From assembly GCA_963693085.1 (NCBI GenBank), contig OY856414.1:262598001-262662000 (forward strand): a DNA stretch of 64,000 nt, written 5' to 3'. The position numbers and the translations under genes were made by a program. The notes under the pieces were generated by a model. It made no database searches. It had not been told where the DNA came from and saw only the letters and a list, made by a program, of their open reading frames with translations. Origin of the DNA: Alisma plantago-aquatica. Taxonomy: Eukaryota; Streptophyta; Magnoliopsida; Alismatales; Alismataceae. Positions 44,901-57,229 of this stretch are shown one piece after another (positions within the stretch are counted from its first letter, which is position 1; every line of letters starts with the position of its first letter).

Positions 44901-45539
44901 ATTAGGCACTGGGGTTTTAGTCCCCCTGCCACTTTTTAGGCACTGGGGTTTTAGTCCCCCTGCCATTGGTGAGGTCCGGTAGGTGCCTCACCCTACATTG
45001 AGAGGATGTTGAGTCATAATTTATATTCATGCAAATGTGATAATTGTTGATATTTAAATGTGGCAGTTTCTCTCTCTCATATTCATATATTTGTCTCATT
45101 TCTTTTGAAATCTCTTATTGTAGAGAATCTTTTATATTGCAAATCTTTTTATTATTATTTGTCCTATTCCTTTTTATTAACACATACATTTTATCTCTCT
45201 CTTGCTGGATGACCTCAACCATCCAGGATAGGGATCAGAGTGCGCATGGAAGCTTGGTGGACCCAAGGCTAAGGATAGTATAAGAAGAAAGGAATATATA
45301 TAGCTTGAGTGATCATGCTTGCTTTTATGTTATATAGTTGTTTGTTTGGAGACAATGTTGTTTTAGTTAAGTCTTCCTCTACCTAGATCCTTGTGCTTGT
45401 ATAAAGTTGTACTCCCATTTGGGAAAATTTTATAATGTACTCTTTATACATTTTGAATAACGTCAAGATTTAATTCTTCTGCTGCCACACTTTTGGTGAA
45501 TTGTTTATCATGTTTAATAGTAGAGACTTGGTCTTTACA
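41924..45539 (+). repeat. GypB 3' LTR (3616 bp)
   Basis: It starts TGTAACATACC and ends GTCTTTACA, collinear with the 5' LTR, including the GC-rich block (42665-43567) and the four hairpin units (44838-44964). Confidence 0.93.
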
Positions 45540-45544
45540 CCCAT
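45540..45544. repeat. Target-site duplication of GypB, right
   Basis: CCCAT, identical to 36404-36408. Confidence 0.9.
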
Positions 45545-46433
45545 CACCTTATTGAGTCACTAGATAACCAATTCTATTTGGATCAAGGCGTGTCATACTA
45601 GATCTGCAAGGTTCCTGTGTTATATGAGGAATTTCAAATTACACAATGTTTAGTGACTCTCTGTGTTCCTCTTGTACATCTATAGGTTCAATTTGTTCTT
45701 ACTGGTATCAAACATCTTCAAGTTATACTCTCCTCCCACTGATTTCTTTGGATATGGATTCTTTTTCTAGGAATACAAGATCCTTGAAACACTTTGTTGT
45801 TAGATAGGGCATAAAAGTAATATCCTTTAGTTTCCCTAGGTTATCCAACAAAATAACATTTATCTAATTTGAGTCCAAGATTTTTAGGAAATTGGTTTCT
45901 CACATGATCTTAACAACCCCAAATCTTCATAAAAGACACATTGGGATGCTTCCCATACCATATCACATATAGTGTCTTTTGAACTGATTTATATGGTACA
46001 TGGTTTAGTGTAAATGTGGCAGTTTCTAGAGCATAATCCTAGAAGGAAGTCATAAGATCAGTTAAACTCATCATAGATTGCACCATATCTAGCAATGTGT
46101 GATTCCTTCTATTTGAGACACCATTATGTTGTGGTTTTCTAGGTGAAGTCCATTGTAATACAATGCCACAGTCAAGCAGAAGGTCCTCAAACTTTTGGCT
46201 TAAATATTCTCCACCTCAATTAGAAGGAAGTGTCTTTAACTTTTACCAAGTTGGTTCTATACTTAATTCATGAAATCATCGAACTTTTCAACGGTTTGTG
46301 AATTATGTTTCATCAAGTAAATATAACCATACCTACAAAAATCACTAGTCAAGGTAATAAAGTACTGATAACCACCTCTAGCATTTGCTCTAAAAGGGCC
46401 GCATACATAAGTATGTATGAGTCCTAATACGTA
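45540..46433 (-). pseudogene. copia-2 integrase fragment (- strand)
   Basis: The - strand from 46433 downward gives integrase core words with stops: a NGGEYLSQKF-like GGEYLSQKFEDLL, GIVLQWTSPRKPQHNGVSNR, NHTLLDMVQSMMS, YALETATFTLNHVPYKSVQK, GKHPNVSFMKIWG, KNLGLKLDKCYFVG and ETKGYYFYALSNNKVF. This is the copia integrase from its DDE glutamate region to the integrase-RT linker. It joins the RT piece at 36408 once GypB is removed. GypC interrupts it on its N-terminal side. The start of the element should lie beyond the right window edge. Confidence 0.86.
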
Positions 46434-49400
46434 TATAAAGAGGCGAGATCACCTCCTTACTAAAATTTAAAGGACATAAAAACATCCACACTTTTCACAA
46501 AAGAGAGACTTTGGGATGCTTGCATAATAATCCAAATAAATAAGCATGATTCCAAATACATTATAAAATGTGAATAACATCAGAAATAAAAATATTAAAC
46601 CTATTACATGACTTTCATTGTTCATTACATGATTGTTCCCAAAAGAAAAAGATAAGAGAAAAGGATCTAGCTATAGCAACCTAGACATCCTTCCAAACAA
46701 CTTGAGATCTACTCCAGAGATGACTTCCTTCAAGCTTGTCCATCTCCTTTCTCAGCACCAACACCTGGGTGGTTGGGAAAGCACCCAGCAAAAGGGAAAG
46801 GGAAGAAAAAGTATGTGTCATAAAAATAGTCTAGGATAACAAGATAAGATATGTAAATGAAAATAGGTGAGGGTTCATCATAAGATGAATATAATAAGAG
46901 TATGAGGCTATATCAAAAGAAACTTGCCATTAACAATTAAATTAAAAAGGATTAGCATGTAAGATAATTATGTCTACCTAACTAAGTAGGGTTGAGGCAC
47001 CTATCGAACGTCTAAACTTAGGTAAGGGGAGAATAAGGCATTCCCAGTCACCTACAATAATATGAGGAGAATAAAAATATTCCCCAGGGTGAATAAATGC
47101 ATGCCCTCTGTGGGTGGTTGTACATAAGTACTGCTACTTTAATTTAAATAGAACATAAATCTACATGCTAGAAAAGTAGTCACATAAATAATAATCATAT
47201 GAATCAATAAGCATGGTAGTGGGGTCTAAAACCCAAACAATAAGAAACTATAATCTAATTTGAGGCATAAGAAATTAGGGTTTCAAGAAAATAGAGTTAG
47301 ATTCAATTAAGCCTCATTAGGGAATATTAGGTTAAGGCATAAAATTCCCAACTAAGATGTTAAATGCACATACCTTTTCCTTAGAGCCCTAGAAACCACT
47401 TTTCAAAACCTTTAAATGAGTTCAGGGTCCACTTGTCCTAATATCATAACCATGTTCATGTATTAGAACTATATACATTCATTAAAGACTTAAAAACCCT
47501 AAAGTGACCAACTTTTTCTACAAACCATCGATTTAGGTCTTGAAACCATCACCACTATCTTAGTTAGGGTTTTTGATCAGAATAACATATAATTTTATAT
47601 ATTTTAGAGATATGGACTTTTGAGGGTATTTTTAGTGATTTTTAATCATTTTAATACTTCCCAAAAATACCTTTTTGAAAAACTTAGAATCAAATGTCAA
47701 AATCATTTTTATTAGATAGAGGGGATTTTTTGAGTTTAGAACATATTTTAGTTTTAATTTTAGACCAAGGAATTAATTTCTATGAATTATTTAAATCTGA
47801 CCAATAGGAAAATTAGAAAGTCCAATTTTCATTTTAAAAAAGATAGAGAGAGTGTGAGAGGGTGGGGTCGGGCCCACTGCTTGGCCCAATCACAGTGAGC
47901 CAAATTAGTGGCCCGTCTCACTGGTTGGCACTGGTCAAAGTCGCATCAAGGGCAGTCAAAATCGGGCAAAAATACAGGTGTGTCCTTACGCGAGTCAAAG
48001 GCGAGAAAATATGAGCGAGGGTAATTCGATAAAAATGCATGGAGGTATCTTCCTCCTTCACTCGCATGCCATGGCACCGAGTAGCAACAGTTGCTCACAT
48101 GGGATTTTGGGTGTAACCGAAACACGCGTCCAAATACAAAAATAGGAGATACAAAAGATAAGGGCAAAACAAACTTAACGATACCTTTGATTTGGCCGAT
48201 GGTGGAGGGAAGAGAGAGGGAGCACCGCCACAAACCCAGTTCTATCAGCTACTTGTTAAGGGTCAAACAGTGATGAAAAGAGCAATTGAAAGTTTCTTTG
48301 AGTTGCAAAGGTGATGGGGATGCTCGGGGTATAGGTATTTATAGGCAAGGGGGTGTAGGTTAGCATTTTTGAAACCAATGTGATAGGGAAGCTTTGGAAG
48401 AATTGGGGATTTCTTTATTGTTCATCAAAACACAAAAATGTTGGGATAAATTGGTGTGGAATCATGAGAGGAGTCCAACGAGCCAAAAAGATCTCGATTT
48501 GGTTGAGTATCCAGAGAGATATCACAATTTGAAAAATTAAAAATCCTCTCCATGTTTCCTAATCCGGACCGAGGTAGGAGACAAGCTCCCAACCATCCAA
48601 TGGATCCTCAGGCTATCCTAGCCATCATATCATGTGCTTAGGAGACCTATTAGGCGTGTGACACTTATTTTCCAATTGTATTAAATTCGACTAAAGTGAT
48701 GTATATATTATTTAATGAATTTCTCTTTCTTCTTTTGTGGGCTCAAACAATTTCCAAATTTAATAAAAATTGACACCCTGACTGATTTTGAAGTGGAGAA
48801 TCTGAATATGGAATAAGTTTTGCCATTGACGACTTTTAATGGGTTAAGTATTTCAAAACTCATTTTCTCTTTCCCCCTTCATTTATGACTCTATGATTAT
48901 TCAAATATGATCAAATTTCACCCACTTGTCCCAATTAATATCTTAGATATGATTTTACCATTATTTGATCATGTTTGTTCCATTTATTTAATTATTTATC
49001 AAAATGAAGGTTTTCCACACTTTCTCTCTCCTACTTTTTCACATTATCATCCAAATTAGTTGAAACTTGCCCAAAGGCTTATTTTTATTTCTATATTACG
49101 AATTTATAGTTAGTTTTCCTATTTGAGAACATTAGATATTTTATTTCTCTTTCTTGGCTTATTTCCTATTTTCCTTTAATAAAGGCTTATATATATTTAT
49201 ATTTTCCAAATTGGGTGATGGTTGGCCCTGAAGTAACTTTTAGTTCAAGAAAACAAAATTATGTATTAAATTATATCGTGGGTTTTCTATTTGTGATTTT
49301 TGGAACAATATATTCCACATGATTTCCTTTTGTCTATTCATAGCACTTATCATCTCCTTTATGTATATTTTGGAGTTTTGTTTTCTTTTTCCTATTCTAA

Positions 49401-49658
49401 AAAGTCCTAGAAAGTTCTAGCACAAATTCCTTTATTATTTTATTACTTAAATGGACAATTGCACTTTAGGCCCATTACTTAGGTTTCTACTGAGGTATTT
49501 GTGCATAAAACCCTTTATTAAGAATATATGGGAAATATTTGTTCAATAACCATCATAGTTCCACTTATTCAACTCCAAAGATGTATGGGACGAAAATGAA
49601 GAACAAATCTTATTGAAAAGAGTACAAAGAGGTACATAGTATATTTTAGTATGTTACA
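46434..49658 (-). repeat. GypC 3' LTR (3225 bp)
   Basis: On the - strand it begins TGTAACATACTAAAATATAC at 49658 and ends CTCTTTATA at 46434 (CA altered to TA). A - strand TATAAATA lies at 48336-48343, leaving an R/U5 of about 1.9 kb. The hairpin unit GGGGAATATTTTTATTCTCC (- strand, 47066-47085) and two related units lie at 47030-47100. Confidence 0.88.
48336..48343 (-). promoter_or_regulatory. TATA box of GypC 3' LTR
   Basis: TATAAATA on the - strand in a GC-richer context, about 1.3 kb into the LTR. Confidence 0.6.
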
Positions 49659-49700
49659 ACACTCCACCCTTAAAAAGGATTTCATTCCCAAAATCTCAAA
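49659..49700 (-). promoter_or_regulatory. GypC pre-LTR motif and polypurine tract
   Basis: The - strand reads GAGATTTTGGGAATGAAATC then CTTTTTAAGGGTGGAGTGT before the LTR start, the same motif type as in GypA, GypB and GypD but diverged. Confidence 0.72.
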
Positions 49701-49800
49701 CAAAAAGGATGGAAACCCAACTAACTCCTCAGGAAAGATGTTTGAAAAGTCCTTCACACATCAATGTGGTCGAGAGTAGTGGTGTAGCATCGAGGACTAT
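49701..49800 (-). pseudogene. GypC reverse transcriptase N-terminal stub
   Basis: The - strand reads VKDFSNIFPEELVGFP, matching the start of Ty3/gypsy RT (DFPDVFPEELPGLPP), then runs straight into the pre-LTR motif (FEILGMKSFL). RT, RNase H and integrase are therefore deleted between these two points. The stub joins the protease part at 60265 once GypD is removed. Confidence 0.82.
49796..49800. repeat. Target-site duplication of GypD, left
   Basis: ACTAT, matched at 60265-60269. Confidence 0.88.
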
Positions 49801-52800
49801 CATTACAACCTCAATTTTCCATGTGATTTCATAATTGAAATGTAATAATTTTATGAATATGGACTTGAATTGAGAAGGTTGTATGATTTTCCTCAAAAGA
49901 ATGGATTTCTATGCAAATCTCCCCTTTGATATGAATTTCGTAATATCTACTATTTTGATAATCCAATAATGGATATAAAAGATAAGAACAGAAGAAAAGT
50001 CCAAATAATGGGGAAAGATACAAGATAATGAATATCAAGCAAAGTATTTATAAAAATATATGGAAATCTCTAGAGAGTGGCATTGATGGCCACAATTGAT
50101 TAAATTCCATTTAATTGGGCCTTGTTTGTTTGTTAATGGGCTTTGTTGGCCATTAAGCCCAATTGAAAAGAAAATAGAAATAAAAAGAAAAGGATTTATC
50201 TAATAAAAGGAAATATATAAGAAAAGGATAAAAATAAGAGGAAAAAGGCAAAGGGATATTTCCCAATATGGGATTTTGTGCCTTTAGGGTTTTTTGAGGT
50301 CCAAGGGATTCAATATGTTAATATAATGGCAAAGGAAAAAGAAATATCAATTAAAATTGGTTTAATTAATGGATAACTTGGATGTGAAGGAAACACCCTT
50401 ATCTGTTAGAATTTGGGTTTCAAATTTAATACCCTATTAGATAATGCCAAGATGGAGTTTCCTATAAACTTTGAGAGAAAAATAGTAATCGAGGAAAGAG
50501 AAACGAATTTCCCAAGTTTCCTTGCTAAATCCCCTTTTATTCGTTTTTTAAAGAAATTAGGTTTTGGGGAGCGATATCGGCCGTCAGATGACCCTCATGG
50601 TCCAAAGGACCATGGATCCAGGGTATCCGATCATCGTCTACCCCGAATCACAGAAGAATTGGGAATTCAATTTCCATCGACTTCAGGAGAATGTTCCAAA
50701 GCATCAAGACCCTAAGTTTACGTGTTATCATCGACGAGGAGAGAAGTTCCCAATTCGTTGGACTTCCAGACCCGACCCTATATATTGGGGGGTATTCGAG
50801 GGTACTAGCAGACCTAAGACTTACCCCAAACACTATTGAGAGTGATGACGAGGAGAAAGACATGCTCAATTTCAAGTTATGATCCTAACCTACCCCCTTG
50901 ACAACCTGTCGATCTCGTCGGAGCTCCGACGTCTCGTTCAAGGGGAAGGTCAAGTTCAATCGAGTAATTGAGCAGCTTGTTGAGTTCGGGCGGCAACGGT
51001 GGAGCTTCCAAACAGCTTTGTTTCTTTGCTAGTGGCCTAGAGCTCAGAGTCAACTTTGGAGTTGACCGCGACCTTGTGTGCGAGTGGAGGAAGACGATGA
51101 CCGACAATCGTCCAATCGCAGTCCAGCATGATTCCATGTGGAGATCCAACGATCCAGAGTGAGAGCGGCTAATTTAGGCATGTGCAATGGGAATCGTCAG
51201 ATCCGGGGAGTGGATCACCGGTCCACTGATCAGACGGCTATCGATTTTCTGATAAATCCCTTCTCTGCTCAATTAATATTGACAAAAGCTTTTTCTTATA
51301 CAAATTGTAGAAATTACTAGAAAACTCGGATGTATAAACTTTATACATGAAAGTTGATAATAAAAATACAATAAATAAGATAAACATTGTTTGAAAGCTT
51401 GATTTTGTCTCATTTTGCAAAAGTATATTATTTTGATGGAAAATGTATTAAAATTGGGTTAGAAACTCTAATTGATGGTAACAGATGTTTTTATGAGGAA
51501 TAATGGGTTTATTCGAGTATTATTAACCTCTTATATGATAATGTTGAGTCTTAACCTGATTTAGAAGGATAATTTCATGATTTAGGGTTTAAAACCTAAT
51601 ATGGTGGATAATACATGGAGAACCCCTAAATTAGGGTAGAAGAAGAGAAAATTGTACTTAATCCGAAAATATGGAAATATTTGGTTAAAAGATGATATTA
51701 GGATCTTTTATGAGAGATGGATGAGAAAATTAGGGTTTATGAGTAGTTTTGTATAATTAGGGTTTAAAGGTATTAAAAGTGAGGCAAAACCCTAATTGCA
51801 TATGAAACCCTAAAAAGGAGATAGAAAATCCTAAAAGGAACAGAAATCCTAAGAATCAAGATGATTTGGATAGATCCTGATAAGAAGGAACTATATGTTA
51901 TTTTAGGATTTTTGTACTTGCTTTATTGGTTGGACTATCTTTCTTGGTTGATTCTATCTCAAAGATCTGCAAAACATGTTTGTGGTTATTTATGGTTAAC
52001 CGCTTTAGTTTCACAGAGATTTCTTGAATGATTGATCGAATTGAATGCAAACTATCTGCTTGGATGTTCATATATGCAAATTCATAAAGTCAGTATGATT
52101 ATCATAATTATGATATAAGTGTGTACTCTCGCACCTACATGCCACCCTGATGTAAGATGCAATGAGGTTAACCCCAAGAGGAAAGACCAATAGGCACCAT
52201 GAGGGGTGATCCCAGGCACTAAGCTCAGGATAGAGAAGGTGGCCTTATGATATTGCATGACTATTGGGCACCATGAGAGGTGACCCCAAGCACCAAGCTC
52301 TGGATGGAGAAGGTGGCCTTAAGTCAATTGCATAAGAGAAACCCTAAGTAGGGTATTCTAGGGTTAGGGCAAAAGCGGTGGGGTTTGACACATTGAAAAC
52401 ATAATTGGATTGTTATTAACTTGATTGTGATAGTTAGGTTGTTAGCCTTATGTGTGAAATTTTGGTTGTCCCCACATACCGACATATTCATTTATGCTGA
52501 CCGACGTTTTGGCTTGTCGACGTTTTAGGTACATCATTGAAAGGGACAAACAGTAAAGTGGCATATTGTGAAAGTAAGAATTAAAGTGCAAGGAGGATTA
52601 GTTAGAATAGATTGAAGCTACGGATAGAAGTTAGATATCCAAAGCTTTTAAAAGGTATGAAAAGTTTTATTTTATTCCATCTTTCAATATAGTTTGGTAG
52701 AATTTTATAATTATTATTGATTATTTATCGAACCTTTGATCCGATTTATTGGGATAACGACTCTGACCTCTGGGTCTCCCTTAATTGGGGGTTACCAGGA

Positions 52801-52815
52801 GGCGGGGTCATTATA
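49801..52815 (+). repeat. GypD 5' LTR (3015 bp)
   Basis: TATATATT at 50779-50786 is a TATA candidate. Telo-box words cluster at 51580-51820. A tandem pair of about 77 bp (GGCACCATGAG.GGTGA..CC..GCAC..AGCTC) lies at 52190-52322. Confidence 0.9.
52190..52322 (+). repeat. 77-bp tandem pair in GypD LTR
   Basis: Two units, each with GGCACCATGAG and GAGAAGGTGGCCTTA. The same pair is in the 3' LTR at about 59635-59770. Confidence 0.82.
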
Positions 52816-52817
52816 TT

Positions 52818-52829
52818 TGGTATCAGAGC
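52818..52829 (+). promoter_or_regulatory. GypD primer-binding site (tRNA-Met)
   Basis: TGGTATCAGAGC, two bases after the LTR end. Confidence 0.92.
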
Positions 52830-52920
52830 ATTGGTTCCTCGTTTAATCCTTAGTAATTATTAAGTTTTACAAATTCCATAGAACCGCGAGAGATATTAGA
52901 GGATTTTCTGAAAGATAGAG

Positions 52921-53017
52921 GTTTCTAGAAAAGGATCACGTCCGGGGGCTAGCAATATTTTCCTCTGCCCCGCTAGTCAGTTTACGAGGACTCCTGGATC
53001 TGTGTGACTACCTGGCC
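52921..53017 (+). promoter_or_regulatory. Shared leader motif, GypD copy
   Basis: TTCTAGAAAAGGATCACGTC, then GGGGGCTAGCAATATTTTCC, TCTGCCCCGCTAG and TTTACGAGGACTCCTGG. CGGGG and CCCCG can pair. Confidence 0.72.
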
Positions 53018-56000
53018 AATGTCTTAGGACCTGACTGGAAATAAGATACCTTTAGGACTCTCTCATCTTGTTCATCCCTTCTCAACTCAAATTCTCTTAA
53101 GGATTCTAAGAGTTAGGGTTTTCTCTCTCTCCCTCACCCTCTTAAGGTATGGGTATGTATGAAAGATTAAGGAATCCTCCACAAAATTAATGAAAGGCAT
53201 GTAACCAAGATGTCATGGACATAAGCTTAATAGTTTAAGCGTAAACTAAAGATTAGTTGCATGCTTAGGATGTATGACATGTGTTGTCATGTCCCCAAGA
53301 GAGACCTGAGGTTAGACCTTCTTGTCAAGAGGATAAGTAAAGAGTTGGTCTTGGAGGCAGAGATCTCCATTAAAGGTAGAGACCTAGCACATCCTATGAG
53401 AATGATGCTAACCCTAACCCTAAGTGGTGGTTAGAGAGAGATGGCATGATGAGTTAGATGTCATGGTCGACCATGTGTGTGGGTTGACACACATTTGGTT
53501 TTGAATACCTATGAGAAGTGTGAGCTTGGTTGACCTAGTGTTTTTTGGACGACCCAGCCTGGAAGGGTTGTGCATGTTAGGGTGAAGGATAATTCCTTCA
53601 TTAATGAGGCTAGTGATGACCATATAGAGACCCTATGTGCTTATATGAGCATGGAAGAGTATGCACCCAGAGTACGTCAGTAGTGCTGGAAGTAGGATAA
53701 AACCCAGGTCAGAAGGGCATTTTGGATAGCTTATGAGATAAGCATAGAAATATGTGGATAATCTTGAGTGAACGTAGGTTTCACCCATATAGGTGTATGC
53801 ATGTGAGATTGATCCACCTTAGAGAGAGAACCTCTAGTAGTAAGGTTGTTTGTAGGGTTAATCTCTAGAGAGAGGGAGAAAGACCCGTGGAAGAAGGTTG
53901 GAAGCTTAGACTCTGAGATATGAGGATCAGTGAGGAGTTGGGTATGTTTTAACCTAGAATGGATGACCTATGTGGATGGTTGTGGTTGCCTCTTTCATGA
54001 TCCATGGAGGCTTGTGGCATCTGGGTTGACTTTAGAGGAACCAAACCCTAGAGAAGGAAAGAGACTTATTGAACCAAGTTATGGATGTTGTAGGTTCCTA
54101 CCTTACCTTCTAGGGATAGGAAGAAGAGTTCCCTAGACCCTAAGAAAGGTCAAGTTGTGAGACCTTATACCTAGTTGGTTGTCATTGTGGAGGACTCGAC
54201 TCTGAGGTGTTGTTCATGTGGAAGGATAATAGGACGTGTATGATGTACCTCGTACATGCTTGGTTCATCGTTAGAATGTTGAGCATGTTGTTTGGAAGTT
54301 GTTGCATAAGACGAGAACCTAGGATTCCTAGATCTATAAGAGGGGAAGTGGTAGTACCTGGTGCACCTGATGCTCATGATGAGATTTGAGTTTCTATAGA
54401 TTTGAGCAAGGCTCTCCTCATGTTTTGAGGAAAAAGGAAAAATCCCTTGGATTAAGGGGTATGTTTGATGAACCCCTCACATATATGTTGGTGACATGGG
54501 CATGTAGGATGATAGTCCAATGTTGAGGAATGAGATGAGAACAAGTATGACCTACCATGGTGAATTAGTATGGTTTAGTAGGTGGTCAGTTTAGAAGGGA
54601 CCCTTCGTTAGGGTATGGATCAACTTTTGTTGGGTTTGAGGTAACCTAAAGAGGTCTCATAGGATCTTGAGAAGCTAGGTAGAGAGTACATAGTATGAGA
54701 ATGAACCTATAGACCCATAGATAACCATCTCTAAGTGCATGTGGATGTGTTATCATGGAAGTAACCAATATGGAGCCTGACCGAGGTAGGTAGGTCGCCA
54801 TGATCCCTATGAGAGGATGTAAGTCATACCAAGAATGTCGAGAGAGATGATGGAGACTTGGGTAAGGTTTCAAGTTGGATATGTACTATGTTAGAATCCT
54901 AAGTCTATCCTAGGGTCAGGTAGGGATAAGACCGATGGGAGTAGGAGTTGCCTAATTCCCTAGTTGCACATGACCATAGGGTTGAGAGGTAATAGCTATC
55001 ATTGTTTGAGGACCATGGGTTAGGAGATTGATCACCTTCATGAAATCATGGGACCCAAAGGGAAGATGAGGAGGGTACTCTCTGGTTGCATAAGGGAAGA
55101 GGGATGACCCCAAAAGTACCGACACCCTACAGACCTAGAGGAGATGACTAAGGATTGTGTTAAAACCCAGGTGGGTTTGAGACCAGTTTTCCATGGAAGT
55201 AAACTTGATATTGAGATGTTCATGATGTGGAAACATGTGATGCACATTTCCACTTAGATGGGAAGGTGTACCGGCAATGTGGGAGGCACCATCTCTACTC
55301 TTAGAACGGGAAGAACTTTGTGTTTGGACGGCTGCCAAATGCTTATTTCCTCTCATTATGGGGATGAGAGATAGGGTAGTATGCATGCCATACACTAAGG
55401 ATAAAGATGATGCGAGTTGAAAATGTTGCTATGATGTATGAGGATAGAGATAATAGCATGCCCTTTTGGAGTGTATGATGTGTGGATGATTTACAAACAC
55501 CAAGAGAACTAAGGTAGTCATCTTATAAGAATGTTCTTATCATGAGCTGTATGGAAATTTATGAGTTATACAAGGTTGAGTTTGATAACCAAGTGGATGA
55601 GCTCTGAGTTTTCTTGATGAAGATAGACTTATAGTCCGAGATGAGATAATAAGTGGAATATCTAGAGGTGTATGTCTTCATTGTTACCTAACAAATAATG
55701 ATGAAAGGTGGTAATGGATGCTCTTGTTGAAATGCAACTGCCTAGTTTAGCTAGTGGAAAGGCTAGAAGAGGTGGTTAGGTGAACCCCAAGTTTGTGAGA
55801 TATGTTTGGCTAACACTCAGATGTAACGAGATCCATTGATCAAATCAATGGTTGCTTGGTTAGCCAGCCTAGGGCTTGTTGTGATAGAAGGATGGTTGTA
55901 GAACCTCAGATGCACTTCTCTGGAAAAGAAGGTGATGAAACCCACGACTAGAGTGTTTTTGGGTTTCTGAGGAACCAACCTTGAGGAATCATGACATATA

Positions 56001-57170
56001 GAGATCATGATTTTAAGTTCACCATACATTGTGGTGCTACTAAGATAGTTAGTAGAATTAGTACTTTGGATGCCTAAGATGAAAAGTGTAAGGAATTGCA
56101 TGTGGCTTGTCGCCACACATGCCAGGAGGTGAAGGATGAACACTAACAACCCAGTGCATTGATACAAAGGATAAAGAGTACCCGAGAGGGAATGGGAGTT
56201 GATCACTATGGGCATTGTAGTGAGTCTCCCATTGGACCAAGGAAGGTCAGGATGCGATATGTTTTATGGTAGATCGCCTTACCTAGATGACATGATCTAA
56301 GAGAAAGAGAGAGTACTATCAGGGGACATATCCATTTGAACTACATGTAAGAGAGATGGTTCAACTACACTATGATGCGAGTTCAAAGGTTCTTGAGTAT
56401 GAATAGATTCACTTCCATGAGGTGGAAGTAGATACATGAAGAACTCGATGTTAGTACAACTTATCTCCCCTAACTGATGGTTAGCATGATCCAGACAAGA
56501 GGGTCTAATGAGAGTGTGTGTGCTCATTTAGGGTGATGTATGGAGACAGTTCTTATCCTATGTAAGATGTGATGATAGACACCATAGCCAGTATCAGGAT
56601 GTAAGAAGCTCTATAAGGGAGGTTGTGTCGGTCACCGCTTCATGAAGATGATATCGGTGGAAAGACCTTGTGAAGGTCAGAGAGACCACAATGAGTATAG
56701 ATGATGATGCTTTGATCATGCGATGGCTGAGAAAGCCCAGGGGGTCACATGAGTCGTGAGCTGATGTGAAGCAGACTGACATGCAATACACTATGGGAGA
56801 ATATGTGATATGAAAATCCAACCCCTCTGAGCTATAGCTGAGAAAGCTGAGACCCCTATACATGTGTCTATTTGGGATGGATTGGTGGAGATGGTTATGT
56901 TTAGCCTTGCCCCTCAGGAAAATGTGATGTATGATGTGTTCCATGAGTCCGATCTAGAGCACTATGTGAGGTACCCAAGAGATGTGATGATCCATGAACC
57001 TATTTAGCTTTGAGAGAAGTTGAAATGTCCTGAGTCACCTATGAGGGTACGAGATACCAAGGTGAGAGAGAGCTCAGATGTAAGAATATAAGATGATGAA
57101 GGTTCTTGGGAAGCACCATGGAGAGGGTAAAGCCACATGGGAGCCATGATAGACATGAGAAAGTTTTATC
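53018..57170 (+). pseudogene. GypD interior: decayed pol (RNase H and integrase relics)
   Basis: This is collinear with the GypA interior. Words visible across frames: KWNI...KVVMDALVEMQ (about 55650-55735, RNase H end), EALYKGGCVGHRF-like text (about 56604-56645, the EALYGRRCRSP region of integrase), MQYTMGEYVI (about 56780-56810), and HHGEGKATWEP then DMRKFYP (about 57110-57170), the chromovirus C-terminus. Many stops and shifts; no frame above about 132 codons, and the longest ones are on the wrong strand. Gag and protease not recognised. It cannot make its own proteins. Confidence 0.72.
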
Positions 57171-57185
57171 CTTCTTGTTTGTATG

Positions 57186-57229
57186 TTTGATGGAATTTTG
57201 AGGGCAAAATTCCTATACGAGGGGAAGGA
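57186..57229 (+). promoter_or_regulatory. GypD pre-LTR motif and polypurine tract
   Basis: GATGGAATTTTGAGGGCAAA ATTCC followed by GAGGGGAAGGA directly before the 3' LTR at 57230. Confidence 0.8.

Larger units (their letters stand above)
36409..45539 (+). mobile_element. GypB: LARD-like non-autonomous Ty3/gypsy element inserted in copia-2
   Basis: A 9131-bp element with perfect 5-bp target duplication CCCAT. The LTRs (3619 and 3616 bp) make up 79 percent of it. The 1896-bp interior has a tRNA-Met primer site, the shared leader and a polypurine end, but no gag or pol words. Large LTRs around a non-coding interior match the LARD class. In the stretches I compared, the two LTRs differ at roughly one base per hundred, so it is the youngest-looking insertion here. 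LTR ends (TGTAACATAC...CTTTACA) and the R/U5 block resemble GypC, a possible source of proteins. Confidence 0.92.

Noticed and set aside
47946..48233. A 95-codon frame in the GypC LTR
   Set aside because: It lies in LTR sequence, is only partly preserved in the other LTR (63702-63938) and has no family resemblance.
55817..56215. A 132-codon antisense frame in GypD
   Set aside because: It opposes the direction of the pol relics and has no recognisable motif.
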